64,000 nt of DNA from Emcibacter sp. GTDB taxonomy: Bacteria; Pseudomonadota; Alphaproteobacteria; Sphingomonadales; Emcibacteraceae. Location of the stretch: the NCBI RefSeq assembly GCF_963675455.1, contig NZ_OY776217.1, positions 806,001-870,000 on the forward strand, given 5' to 3'. The translations under genes and the position numbers were made by a program. Of this stretch, positions 24,323 through 33,447 are shown one piece after another (positions within the stretch are counted from its first letter, which is position 1; every line of letters starts with the position of its first letter). Under the pieces are notes generated by a model. That model was not told where the DNA came from and did no database searches. It worked only from the letters and a program-made list of their open reading frames with translations.

Positions 24323-25656
24323 CCACAGCCGACAATAATTCCCCAGAGAAGCCAGACATGGGGACAAAGGATAACGGGAAAAAAACCGAAACCGGCACCG
24401 GGCCTGCCGCCGCTGCCAAACCGGCCCCTGCGTCCGTCGCGGGGCAAAACGGCCCGGCGAAACCATCTGTCGAGAAGCCCTCCGCAAAACCGGGCGGCAA
24501 AGCCAACTGGTCGCTGAGAATTCTTCTCCTGCTGCTGCTTTTCCTGGCCGGCGGGGCCGTTACCCTTTATTTCCTGCCCTGGCTTGAAGACCGCCTGCCG
24601 GTAATTACCCAATGGACCGGCCACAGCCCGGCAGCGACGCCGGGCCTGCCGGCGGACTTAACGGTTCTGGCCGATGTTGAAAAACGCCTTGATCGCCAGG
24701 ACCAGGCCATTGCCGCGCTGGAGGAAAAGTCACGCAACCTGAACCTCAGGCTGCAGGACCTCGCGCAGGCTGGCGGCGCGGCCCCGTCCGCAGAGCTTCT
24801 GGCCCGGATCGAACAGCTTGAACAACGCCCTGTGATACAGGAAAACCGCCCCGAAGCGGAACAGGACCTGTCCCAGGCCGCCCGCATCGACATGCTGCTT
24901 GGTCGTATGAGCCAACTTGAAGCCTCCTTTGTGCCGCTCAGCAAAAACCTGATAGAGGCCCGGGAGGCGGCCGAAGAACGTGCCCGGCTCTTTGCAGAAA
25001 ACACCCATCAGAATGATCTTCTGTCCCAGCTGGAAAGTCGTCTGGCACAGGTGGAAGCCTTTGCCGCACGGGGCAACCGGGGCGCTTCCCTGGCCTTCAG
25101 CCTGAGCCGGCTTCGGGATAAAGTTGTCTCTGGCGCGGCTTATGCAAAAGAGCTGGAAAATTTCAAAAACCAGCTTGCCGGCAGCACACTCGCCGGCAAT
25201 CCGGCCCTGCAGCGGGCGCTGGCAACCCTCGAGGAACAGGCACAACAGGGCCTGACCAATGCGGTGGAGCTGCGGGAGAAATTTGAAGGTCTGATCCCGG
25301 CCCTGATCCGGGCCGAACAAACCACGGCGGATGCCGGCTGGTGGCAAAAGGTGAAAGACAGTTTTAGAAATCTGATCACCATCCGGGACAAGGATGCCGC
25401 AGGCGAGGAAACCTTTGACAGCCTGTTGCGCAGCCTTGAGGAAAACCTCAATGCCCTCGATCTGGAGGATGCGCTGGCCCTGATGAAAAAACTCCCCAAC
25501 CAGGTGCAGAAAGTTCTCAAGGACTGGATGTTTGACGCGGAACTGTGGCTCAATTCCCGCGAGGCACTGGCCGAGATTGAAAAAATCGCCGGCGAGACCC
25601 TGCTCGATAACGCCCCTGCCCGGCAGGGTGCCGCGCCGGAGGAAACCAGCCTATGA
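24319..25656 (+). CDS. Mitofilin/Mic60-like inner-membrane protein
   Basis: The 445-aa protein has a Pro/Ala/Lys-rich cytoplasmic N-terminus (1-63), a single membrane segment (about 65-87), a long coiled-coil region (about 105-240) and a C-terminal alpha-helical domain that resembles the mitofilin signature. This is the bacterial homologue of mitochondrial Mic60, which shapes cristae; alphaproteobacterial versions sit next to hem genes and affect intracytoplasmic membranes (established for some species). Here it lies between hemD and hemY, overlapping both by 4 bp. A HemX-like annotation is the common alternative. Confidence 0.85.
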   Translation: MTTADNNSPEKPDMGTKDNGKKTETGTGPAAAAKPAPASVAGQNGPAKPSVEKPSAKPGGKANWSLRILLLLLLFLAGGAVTLYFLPWLEDRLPVITQWTGHSPAATPGLPADLTVLADVEKRLDRQDQAIAALEEKSRNLNLRLQDLAQAGGAAPSAELLARIEQLEQRPVIQENRPEAEQDLSQAARIDMLLGRMSQLEASFVPLSKNLIEAREAAEERARLFAENTHQNDLLSQLESRLAQVEAFAARGNRGASLAFSLSRLRDKVVSGAAYAKELENFKNQLAGSTLAGNPALQRALATLEEQAQQGLTNAVELREKFEGLIPALIRAEQTTADAGWWQKVKDSFRNLITIRDKDAAGEETFDSLLRSLEENLNALDLEDALALMKKLPNQVQKVLKDWMFDAELWLNSREALAEIEKIAGETLLDNAPARQGAAPEETSL

Positions 25657-26924
25657 CCCGCCTGACCTTCTATATCATTCTCGGCGTGCTGGTTGCCCTT
25701 GGCACCGCCTGGATGGTCGCCCAGCCCGGCGACATGGTGCTGACCTGGCGCAACTGGGAACTCAGGATGTCCTTTGCCACCCTGACTGCCCTTGGCCTCC
25801 TCTATACTGTATTCGTTTGGCTGTTGTGCAGATTCTGGCGCGCCCTGAGGAACGCCAACCCGCTGAATTCACCGGAACGGCAGGCGGCCAGACGACGCCG
25901 GGGCCACGGCGAACTGGACCGGGGCTGGTCCGCCTGGGCGCTGGGTGATAAGGACGGGGCGCTGAGACATGCCCGCCGGGCCAGAACGGATCTGCCGCAC
26001 GAAAACGGCCCGCTGCTGCTGCTCAGCCATTGTGAAACGGAAAAACGCCGGATTGCCATTCTGGAAGACCTGCGCGCCAAACCGGCGACGGCGCCCTTCG
26101 CCCTCTATACCCTGCTGGAAGAGGCCATGGAGGAAGAAGATTATGTACTGGCCCTCAGTCTCGCCCGGGAACTTTCAGCGCTGGCCCCCGGCAACCGGAA
26201 AATCCTGAAAAAGCTGTTTGATATCGAGGTCCACCACGGCAAATGGGAGGCGGCGGCCGATACACTCAGAACCGCCCGCAAGAACAAGGTCCTGGAGGCG
26301 CCCGAAATCGCCCATTACGAAGCCCTTCTATCCTATATTCGCGCCGTCGAGGCCGACGTCTCCGGCCAGCGGGCCAACGCCCTTGACCTCGCCCTGGAGG
26401 CCCAGAAAAAAGACCCGGGCTTTGCCCCGGCGGCCCAGCTTGCCGCCCGCATCCTGATGTCCCGCAAGGAAGGCGGACGCGCCCGTAAAATTCTGGAAAC
26501 CGCCTGGAAAGGCGGCCCGCACCCGGAACTGGCCAGCCTGTTTATCGAGCTTGAGCCAATGGAAAGCCCGACCGAATGCCTGCGCCGCATCCAGCAACTG
26601 GTCAAGCTCAATCCGGACCATCGGGAAAGCCTGCACCTCCTGGCCGCCCAGGCCATCGAGGCCCAGCACTGGCCGGAAGCACGCAAGGCTCTCGACCGGC
26701 TGGTCACCTCGGGCCGGGCCACCGCCCGCACCTTTAATCTCTACGCCCGGCTCGAGCAGAAACAGAAAAAGGACCAGATCGCCGCTGAAAAATATATGGA
26801 AAAGGCGCTGGGCGCGAAACGGGACGGCCACTGGCACTGTTCAAGCTGCGGACACCAGCCCCGGCACTATACCAGCAACTGCCCGGAATGCGACCAGTTC
26901 GACGGCCTCGAGTGGGTGGAGTAA
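25653..26924 (+). CDS. hemY: HemY-family TPR membrane protein
   Basis: The 423-aa protein has two N-terminal membrane segments (about 4-22 and 41-59), the HemY_N region, then TPR-like helical repeats across the rest. A C-terminal zinc ribbon with two CxxC pairs (HCSSCGHQP and SNCPECDQFD) closes the protein, as in many alphaproteobacterial HemY. This HemY is not the protoporphyrinogen oxidase of Bacillus; its exact role in haem biosynthesis is unsettled. Translation is probably coupled to the mitofilin-like gene through the 4-bp ATGA overlap. Confidence 0.9.
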   Translation: MTRLTFYIILGVLVALGTAWMVAQPGDMVLTWRNWELRMSFATLTALGLLYTVFVWLLCRFWRALRNANPLNSPERQAARRRRGHGELDRGWSAWALGDKDGALRHARRARTDLPHENGPLLLLSHCETEKRRIAILEDLRAKPATAPFALYTLLEEAMEEEDYVLALSLARELSALAPGNRKILKKLFDIEVHHGKWEAAADTLRTARKNKVLEAPEIAHYEALLSYIRAVEADVSGQRANALDLALEAQKKDPGFAPAAQLAARILMSRKEGGRARKILETAWKGGPHPELASLFIELEPMESPTECLRRIQQLVKLNPDHRESLHLLAAQAIEAQHWPEARKALDRLVTSGRATARTFNLYARLEQKQKKDQIAAEKYMEKALGAKRDGHWHCSSCGHQPRHYTSNCPECDQFDGLEWVE

Positions 26925-27088
26925 GTTCGCTTTGCCCAACCTGTAAAAAAGCGCGGCAAAACGGATTTTTCGCTTGAGCGGACAAGGGAATCTGCTAACT
27001 TGGCCGGCGGTTATGAAGCTTAACCAGGGTGTGCTTTTCGTGCCTGGCGCGGAAACACACCCACTCTTCACCGGACCAGCCGTCCCGG

Positions 27089-27164
<76 letters not shown>

Positions 27165-27195
27165 TATCCCTACGCAAAAGCGACCATGCGGACAT

Positions 27196-27221
27196 AAAAA
27201 TGCCCCGGCCGAAGCCGGGGC
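27196..27221 (-). terminator. Terminator between tRNA-Thr and the TonB receptor gene
   Basis: GCCCCGGC (27202-27209) pairs with GCCGGGGC (27214-27221) across CGAA. On the minus strand the stem is followed by ATTTTT, which fits termination of the TonB receptor gene ending at 27255. On the plus strand only TTTC follows, so it may also stop the tRNA transcript weakly. Confidence 0.85.
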
Positions 27222-27254
27222 TTTCAGAGGCAATACAACTACTGGCCCCTATTT

Positions 27255-29450
27255 CTAGAAATTAAATCCCAGTTTGACGCCATACTCCCGGGTCGGGCCG
27301 AACCAGACAACTGCCACCCCCTGGCTGGACATGGAATCCTGGCCGTAAACCCGGTACACTTCATCAGTCAGGTTCTTGCCGTAGAAGGTCAGCTTCCAGC
27401 TTTCATCCTCCGGCCCGACAGTCAGGCGGGCATTGAGAAGACCGTAGCCGTCCTCTTCCACAGTCGCGGTCTGGTTGCTGGCCTGATGGTCATAACGGCT
27501 GCGCCAGGAATAGTCGGCACCGATCATGGCCATCCAGTCGTCACCAACCTCAAAGCGGTAGTCCCCGCCGAGGCTCAGGGTCCATTCGGACGCCCCCGGC
27601 AGATTCTTGCCGGCGCTGGTGTCAAAGGTAAAGCCGGTCTGCGGGTCGAGATTGCCGTTGTTGGCATAACCGAGGCCGCCGTAAACAAACAGCCCTTCAA
27701 CCGGCATGGCCTGCACCTCGGCCTCGATGCCATAGATTTCCGCCTTGCCCGCGTTGGCCGTCAGGACAACAAACTGTCCAAGGTCATTCTGGGTTGTGGC
27801 GGTCAGCTGGATATCCTTGTAATCGGTATAGAAACCAGCAACGTTAATTCTCAGCTTCCGGTCCATCAGGTCGGATTTCAGGCCCACTTCATAGGCTGTG
27901 GTTGTTTCCTCATCGAAAGGAAACAGGTCGTTTGGTGAAAAGGGACGGCCGTTGAAGCCACCGGACCGGAACCCGCGGCCGACAGAGGCATAAACCATCA
28001 CGTCATCAGTCGCCTGATATTCCACACTGACCTTGGGAGAGAAGGCGCTGAAGGTTTCGTCCCGGACTTCATCGACAAGCTGAAAAGGACCGAAGAAAGT
28101 ATCCACGTCCACAGATTTCTTTTCGCTGGTCCAGCGCAGCCCTGCGGTCACACTCAGCTTTTCAGTCAGGCTGTAGGATCCTTGCGCAAACAGGGCATAG
28201 GAATCCGTGGTGCTGCCGGTATAGATAAGGATCGGCACGCCACCCAGAACGACGTCCTGGTCAAACTGGCCGGTTTCCCGGAAATAATAAGCCCCGACAA
28301 GCCATTCCAGCCGGTCATCAAAGGAGGTGCCCGTCAACTGGATTTCCTGGCTGAACTGGTCCTGGGAACTGTCAATCACCTGGTTCAGGATCGGCGAGGA
28401 TCCACCGTCAAAATCCTGTCCGGAAACGCCGGACTGTTCGCGGTAAGCCGTGATCAGTTTCAGATCCATATTACCCAGACCAAAATCGGAGGTCAGGGAC
28501 ACGCCATATACATCCAGCTCATCATCTGCCGGAGTATCATACCGAACCAGATTGGGGTCATCATAGGGGATCACGGAGTTGGTGCCGCCATCGTCAAAGG
28601 CCGCATTGCCCGCATTCTGGACATAACCCACACGACCGAGCGGCATCACCGTGCCACGTCGGCGGGTGTGATCGGCAGACAGCAGGAAGGACATATCGTC
28701 CTTCGGTGTGTACAGCAACTGCACACGACCGGCCACATCGCGTTCTTCACCGAGGTTTCCGCCGCCGCCGGCCGGGTCATTGTCATACCCGTAGCCGTCG
28801 CTGTTTTTCGCGAGGAAAGATACCTTGCCGGCAAGAACATCTTTCACGATCGGGAAATCCGCCGAGAAGCGGCCGTTGAACCGGGCATGGTTGCCGACGG
28901 TCACTTCCGCCTTGCCGCCCAGTTCACCGGTCGGCTTGGCAGTAATGACGCTGACAGCCCCGCCGATGGTATTGCGGCCGAACAGGGTGCCCTGGGGACC
29001 ACGCAGGACCTCGACCCGCTCCACATCGGCCAGATCAAGGGCCGCACCGGTCACGCGGGCAAGGTAAACGCCGTCCAGATAGACGCCGACACCGGGCTCG
29101 GTTGTGGTGATAAAGTCGGACTGCCCGATGCCGCGAATGGCAAAGGATGAGGCCCCGACGGTACCCGACGCCGAGGAAGAATATTGCAGGTTCGGCACCA
29201 GGCCGGCCACGTCATTGATGTTGCCGGCACCCCGGTCTTCCAGGGCTTCTGCAGAGAAAGCAGAAATGGCAATGGGTGTTTCCTGAAGGCTTTCGGCCCG
29301 CTTCCGGGCGGTTACGACTATTTCTTCAAGCGTGAAAGTGCTGTCTGCTTCCTGTCCCTGGGCAAATGCCGGAGCTGAAGTGACGGCCAGTGTCGCCACG
29401 CAGGTGGAGTACATGAGCGCTCTGGTCAAAAATGTTGATGTTGTCGGCAT
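27255..29450 (-). CDS. TonB-dependent receptor (first of two)
   Basis: This outer-membrane receptor takes up a large or scarce substrate using TonB energy. From ATG 29450 (GGAGAGG upstream) it has 731 residues: a signal peptide ending in SAPAFAQ, the TonB box FTLEEIVVTARKR, a plug domain (about 55-165, with RGPQGTLFGRNTIGGAVSVI) and a 22-strand barrel ending in the aromatic VKLGFNF. The in-frame extension to 29561 lacks a ribosome-binding site and would hide the signal peptide. The substrate cannot be told from sequence. It precedes, on the same strand, nothing else; upstream on the minus strand lie the racemase and regulator genes, so a link to hydantoin or amide use is possible. Confidence 0.93.
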   Translation of the reverse strand: MPTTSTFLTRALMYSTCVATLAVTSAPAFAQGQEADSTFTLEEIVVTARKRAESLQETPIAISAFSAEALEDRGAGNINDVAGLVPNLQYSSSASGTVGASSFAIRGIGQSDFITTTEPGVGVYLDGVYLARVTGAALDLADVERVEVLRGPQGTLFGRNTIGGAVSVITAKPTGELGGKAEVTVGNHARFNGRFSADFPIVKDVLAGKVSFLAKNSDGYGYDNDPAGGGGNLGEERDVAGRVQLLYTPKDDMSFLLSADHTRRRGTVMPLGRVGYVQNAGNAAFDDGGTNSVIPYDDPNLVRYDTPADDELDVYGVSLTSDFGLGNMDLKLITAYREQSGVSGQDFDGGSSPILNQVIDSSQDQFSQEIQLTGTSFDDRLEWLVGAYYFRETGQFDQDVVLGGVPILIYTGSTTDSYALFAQGSYSLTEKLSVTAGLRWTSEKKSVDVDTFFGPFQLVDEVRDETFSAFSPKVSVEYQATDDVMVYASVGRGFRSGGFNGRPFSPNDLFPFDEETTTAYEVGLKSDLMDRKLRINVAGFYTDYKDIQLTATTQNDLGQFVVLTANAGKAEIYGIEAEVQAMPVEGLFVYGGLGYANNGNLDPQTGFTFDTSAGKNLPGASEWTLSLGGDYRFEVGDDWMAMIGADYSWRSRYDHQASNQTATVEEDGYGLLNARLTVGPEDESWKLTFYGKNLTDEVYRVYGQDSMSSQGVAVVWFGPTREYGVKLGFNF

Positions 29451-29702
29451 AATTTTCCTCTCCTGAACTGAACTACTGCCCCCTCGGGGCACTTTATTTC
29501 TTTGTATGACTTCTTTTTCTTTTGTGACTTCGACTAGTAGCTTGCCTTCCGAAGCCCGCACACTTCAACAAAGAATACGGGTAGTCCGCGGGAAAAAGCA
29601 GTAGTGAGCCAATTAAAACACCCTAAAAATCAGGCTACTTGTTTTAGTAGTTTTTGAAATATTATTTGCCTGAATTCTGCGCTTTTTCCGGGACAGCCAT
29701 GC
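29451..29702. promoter_or_regulatory. Upstream region of the first TonB receptor gene
   Basis: No gene is seen. The region is AT-rich in its distal half and holds GGGTAGTCCG at 29579-29588 and a GTTTTAGTAG/CTACTT cluster near 29635-29650. The GGTAGT-type element recurs at 30596 and, inverted, at 30630, and again at 36180 and 36246, so it may be a regulator site (inference). Confidence 0.35.
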
Positions 29703-29729
29703 AAAAAGCCGGCGCAAGATCGCCGGCTT
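29703..29729 (-). terminator. Rho-independent terminator after the racemase gene
   Basis: On the minus strand AAGCCGGCG (29729-29721), loop ATCTTG and CGCCGGCTT (29714-29706) are followed by further T. It lies 22 bp past the racemase stop. Confidence 0.85.
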
Positions 29730-29750
29730 CTACAATCCCCATCAGGTATA

Positions 29751-30479
29751 TCAATATCCTGCTATTTCCTTGTCCCGCGGCACCGCATAGGTTTTCTTGC
29801 TGTGAGACAAGCCGACGGTGGTCAGGGCCGAGGCCAGCATCACCGTCAGCGGGATCGGGTCGATGACCGGGATGTCATATCCTTCCTTCTCCAGAAGAGC
29901 CGTGATTTTTTCCGCACAACCCAGAAAACCGGTACAACCCAGCACAATCGCATCGGCACCGTCTTCACGCACCGCCGCCAGAGAAGCCTCCGCCAGCAGG
30001 CATTGGGTTTTTTCAAAATCCTTTTCAATTTCCAGAACCGGCATATTGATGGATCGAATGGAGGCAAGTTTTTCAGATACTCCGTAGATTTTTGCCAGAT
30101 TGGTCAGCATGGGCACCACACTGTCCAACACTGTCACTACCGAAAATTTGTGCCCCAGCATGGCCGCCGTATGCATACTGCTCTCCCCGGGTCCCAGAAC
30201 CGGAATGGACACCATTTCACGGGCCGGCTTCAGACCGGGATCCCCCATGCAGTCAATAACAATGGCATCGGCACCGGCCTTTTCCGCCTCGACACATTTG
30301 ACAATTGTATCAGGTATCGCCAGGGCCTCGTCATACTCACTCTCGATAGAGGACGGCCCCCTGTCCAGCAGGGAGTGGCGGAATTCGATGTTATTGTCTT
30401 CAGCAAGGGGCGCAACATCATCCAGCGAGCGAATGCCGCGGGTGATAATCGGCGTGACAATGTGAATAACTTTGGTCAT
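29751..30479 (-). CDS. Asp/Glu/hydantoin racemase family protein
   Basis: The 242-aa protein belongs to the Asp/Glu racemase superfamily. It has the two catalytic cysteines expected for cofactor-independent racemases, in VIDCMGDPG and VLGCTGFLG, plus VLGPGESSMHTAAMLG. Hydantoin racemase (HyuE-like) is the nearest type; arylmalonate decarboxylase or maleate isomerase relatives are less likely because both cysteines are present. The ATG at 30479 has an AGGAGGAG ribosome-binding site; an upstream in-frame extension to 30563 is not supported. The hyu-like genes 3 kb away suggest a shared pathway. Confidence 0.85.
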   Translation of the reverse strand: MTKVIHIVTPIITRGIRSLDDVAPLAEDNNIEFRHSLLDRGPSSIESEYDEALAIPDTIVKCVEAEKAGADAIVIDCMGDPGLKPAREMVSIPVLGPGESSMHTAAMLGHKFSVVTVLDSVVPMLTNLAKIYGVSEKLASIRSINMPVLEIEKDFEKTQCLLAEASLAAVREDGADAIVLGCTGFLGCAEKITALLEKEGYDIPVIDPIPLTVMLASALTTVGLSHSKKTYAVPRDKEIAGY

Positions 30480-30595
30480 GAAACTCCTCCTGATAGATTT
30501 TTCCGGCACCGGAATACTGTTACAAAAAAATGAAGTATTACATTTCCCCTGACGGATCCGCAAAGAAAGCTTTGGGTAGATTTCTTATAAAAACA

Positions 30596-30634
30596 GGTAG
30601 TCTGGATATGGAATAGCCGGTATCAGACACTACC
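30596..30634. promoter_or_regulatory. Inverted GGTAGT repeat upstream of the racemase gene
   Basis: GGTAGTCTG (30596-30604) and CAGACACTACC (30624-30634) are near-complementary inverted copies (2-nt bulge), centred about 135 bp before the racemase ATG and 30-60 bp after the regulator stop. The layout fits a dimeric regulator site or a hairpin. The regulator encoded just upstream is a natural candidate binder (inference). Confidence 0.4.
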
Positions 30635-30660
30635 AAAAAAGATAGTTCCGGCACCGCCGA

Positions 30661-33396
30661 TCAGCCCTGTGTGGTAAAGGCCCCCATCTTTTTTGCCTTG
30701 TTCAGGGCCTGGATGCGGTTGGAGGCATTGGTCTTGGCATAGATATTTTTCAGATGATACCTTACGGCGTGTGGCGTGACATTCAGCGCCTTGGCGATGA
30801 CCTTATCCTGGAAACCCCGTTCAAGGCCGCGCAGGATCTCTATCTCCCTGTGGCTGAAAAATTCGCCGGCATCACTTGTCTCCCGGGCGATCTTCAACTG
30901 GGCAATCAGCTTGTCCAGCTGAACCTTCATATCCTCATCCCCGGCATTTGCAGCCAGCCTGTGCAGCAGGCTGCCGATCTGGTCCGCGAAACGAACGAAC
31001 GGACGGATATAATCATTGAACTTGATCTGCTCCACAGCCCGCCGGGCGAACTCGAGAGCCATATCCCCCTGCCCCGCCGCTTTTTCCAGTACAGCACCCA
31101 GAACCAGTGCCCGAATTCTGCTGCGGACCAGACTTTTCTGTTCTGTAAATTCGAGAAAGGCCGCCAGCAGTGCCCTGCCCTCGTCAAACTCGCGCGCGCT
31201 GATATGCAGCTGAAGAAGCGTTATTGCAATGATTTCCGCCTCCCGCCAGCTGTATTTACTCATGTCAAAAATTTCATGCGCCTCGCGGGGCAACGCAAAT
31301 TTTTCATACATTATGCCCGCCTGTTCCAGCTGTCCCTGGGACAACTGTATGGCCACGCGCTGCACCGCCAGAAAAATAGAGACTTTGGTCAGCCCCTGCT
31401 CTTCCGCTCGCTCGAAAGCTTCCCTGAGAAATGCCTGGGCATCCTCTGCGCCCTCTTCTTCAAGGATCATTTCCACCACAACGCTGTAGGCGGCGGCATA
31501 GATATCAAACCAGGCCTCGCTGTCATGCAGGCGCTGGATGATATTGTTGAGCTTCCGCTTGAGGCGCTTAAGCAGATTGCGCTCCAGATCCAGTTCAGCC
31601 ATCAATATATCGCCAACCAGCTGAATTCCGCCATCACGCGGGAAATATTTTCGGGCATATTTCTGGGCCCGGGCATAATGAGCTTCGGCATCATGGGGTT
31701 CACCCTGTGCCATGGCGATACTGCCGAAATGAAAATCCATGAAAAGTTCGCCGTAAATGGAATTGATCTGCTTGAAATGCTCGATCCCTTCCCGGCCAAT
31801 CCGCCAGGCCCGTTTAAAATCCGCCTTCTGCTGGTTTGCCAGACACAAGAGGGTTTTGTGATGGGCCAATGTGGTGGCATCAGCCACTCTGTGTCCCGGC
31901 TCGGGATTTTCATCCGTCAGAACAGACAACATCTCGTCATCCAGGGTACGACAGCCATAGGCCGCCAGGGTCGACCGCACAAAAATATGTTCCTGATACA
32001 AAGCGGCATCATCGCCCCCTTCCCGGTCCTTGTGGAATCCCTCCGTCTCTTCCTCCAGACGGTTAAATAGGCTCTGCGCCTCGTTCATATGCCCCTCTTT
32101 CATCAGGACAACACATTTGAGGAAGGCGATCCGCGGAAACAGCTTCAGAATTTCGTTATCCATCAGCTTCACTGCCTGATAGACCCGGGTCATCCCTTCC
32201 CTGAACCAGATCGTGATCCCGCCGGCCTGCTCCAGAATTTCACCGAAAAGCTGGTTGTCGCCGGCCAGGTTGGCATGGCGCAAAGCCGTCAACAGGCGTC
32301 CCTTGTCGGCCAGAATTCTGGCCGCCCGCCGCTGAAGGTCCATATAGCGGCGAATATCGTCCCGCTGCAATGTATTGAGCAAAAACTCCCGAAACAGGGC
32401 ATGAAGGCGATAGACTTCTTCCTGGGCATCCAGCGAAACAATGACGCCTTCGAGATGGGATAGCCCGTCCAGCATCCGGTCCGCATCTTCAGTTTCCCGT
32501 ATGGCATCGATCAGCGGCACTTCCAGCCATTCCAGAACAGAGACGTCCAGCAGGAATTTCTGCTCAGACTCGGACAGACGGGCAAAAACCTGCTCCGCAA
32601 AATATTCAGCCGCCAGACCGCGTTCTCCGGAAAACAGGCGGATTCGTTCGATGTCAAATCCACCTCCGGCACGCCCCCCCCTGATCAAACGCAGGGCGAC
32701 CGGCCAGCCCTCGGTGCGGTCCAGCACCGTCTGCATGTCGGCCTGTGACAGCGTGTGATCAAAGAACGCCTCTACTTCCTCGGCAGAAAACCGCATTTCC
32801 TCGGCCGTCAACCGAATGGCGGCGCCGTCCAGCAACAGATTGCTCAGCAACAGGCCGGGATTACGCCGGAAGGCCACAGCAAGATGGAGATTTTCCGGTG
32901 CATGCCGGAACAGCACATTCAGAACCTGTACGGCCTCTTCTTCCGCAACAAATTCCACATCATCCAGGATCAGGGTGAAGTTGTCCCCGGTAGTCTGGAT
33001 TGCGCCGATCAGCAGGTTGAGATTATATAGACTATCGTCGGAGGCAGAATTGTTGTTGGCCAACAGTCCGGTGTTGCTGACATCCAGTCCCGCCATATGC
33101 AGGGCATAAGCCAGATAGGTCACCAGGGTACCGCCGGTGTCTTCCGCACACAGCGTCAGCCAGGCGACCCGGTCACCGGTCTGCAGAAGCCTGCTGCGCC
33201 AAAGAGCAAGCAGCGTGCTTTTGCCAAAGCCTCCCGGTGCTTCCAGAATGGTCGCCCTTCTTTCCTGATGCCCGGAGAGACGGTCAAGTATGGCTGACCG
33301 TTCCGCCAGCACCGAATTTTTTCTGGGCGGGACAACCTTGGCTGAAACCAGCCAGGGGATCGGGTCAACCGGAACCTGGGGAACATCGTTACTCAT
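30661..33396 (-). CDS. MalT-like LuxR-family ATP-dependent regulator (LAL type)
   Basis: This 911-aa protein has the MalT/LAL layout. A STAND NTPase domain has Walker A EAPGGFGKSTL (residues 52-62) and Walker B NFTLILDDVEF. A winged-helix and arm region is followed by a long TPR-like repeat region (about 400-830). A C-terminal LuxR DNA-binding helix-turn-helix (about 845-905) contains FFSHREIEILRGLERGF and VTPHAVRYHLKNIYAKTNAS. Such proteins are activators that assemble on binding an inducer and ATP. The gene lies between the racemase gene and the DUF917/hydantoinase operon on the same strand, so these are the likely targets. The ATG at 33396 lacks a strong ribosome-binding site. Confidence 0.93.
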   Translation of the reverse strand: MSNDVPQVPVDPIPWLVSAKVVPPRKNSVLAERSAILDRLSGHQERRATILEAPGGFGKSTLLALWRSRLLQTGDRVAWLTLCAEDTGGTLVTYLAYALHMAGLDVSNTGLLANNNSASDDSLYNLNLLIGAIQTTGDNFTLILDDVEFVAEEEAVQVLNVLFRHAPENLHLAVAFRRNPGLLLSNLLLDGAAIRLTAEEMRFSAEEVEAFFDHTLSQADMQTVLDRTEGWPVALRLIRGGRAGGGFDIERIRLFSGERGLAAEYFAEQVFARLSESEQKFLLDVSVLEWLEVPLIDAIRETEDADRMLDGLSHLEGVIVSLDAQEEVYRLHALFREFLLNTLQRDDIRRYMDLQRRAARILADKGRLLTALRHANLAGDNQLFGEILEQAGGITIWFREGMTRVYQAVKLMDNEILKLFPRIAFLKCVVLMKEGHMNEAQSLFNRLEEETEGFHKDREGGDDAALYQEHIFVRSTLAAYGCRTLDDEMLSVLTDENPEPGHRVADATTLAHHKTLLCLANQQKADFKRAWRIGREGIEHFKQINSIYGELFMDFHFGSIAMAQGEPHDAEAHYARAQKYARKYFPRDGGIQLVGDILMAELDLERNLLKRLKRKLNNIIQRLHDSEAWFDIYAAAYSVVVEMILEEEGAEDAQAFLREAFERAEEQGLTKVSIFLAVQRVAIQLSQGQLEQAGIMYEKFALPREAHEIFDMSKYSWREAEIIAITLLQLHISAREFDEGRALLAAFLEFTEQKSLVRSRIRALVLGAVLEKAAGQGDMALEFARRAVEQIKFNDYIRPFVRFADQIGSLLHRLAANAGDEDMKVQLDKLIAQLKIARETSDAGEFFSHREIEILRGLERGFQDKVIAKALNVTPHAVRYHLKNIYAKTNASNRIQALNKAKKMGAFTTQG

Positions 33397-33447
33397 GGCA
33401 CAACTATATCACGGGCCTTGTAGCCGTCAATTGCATCTCCTCTGCCG

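Noticed and set aside
27022..27062. GGGTGTG/CACACCC inverted repeat before tRNA-Thr as a terminator or small RNA
   Set aside because: A 7-bp stem with a 22-nt loop and no T-tract is weak; there is no other support for an RNA gene.
29451..29561. Longer start of the first TonB receptor at 29561
   Set aside because: The extension hides a good signal peptide, and GGAGAGG lies directly before ATG 29450.
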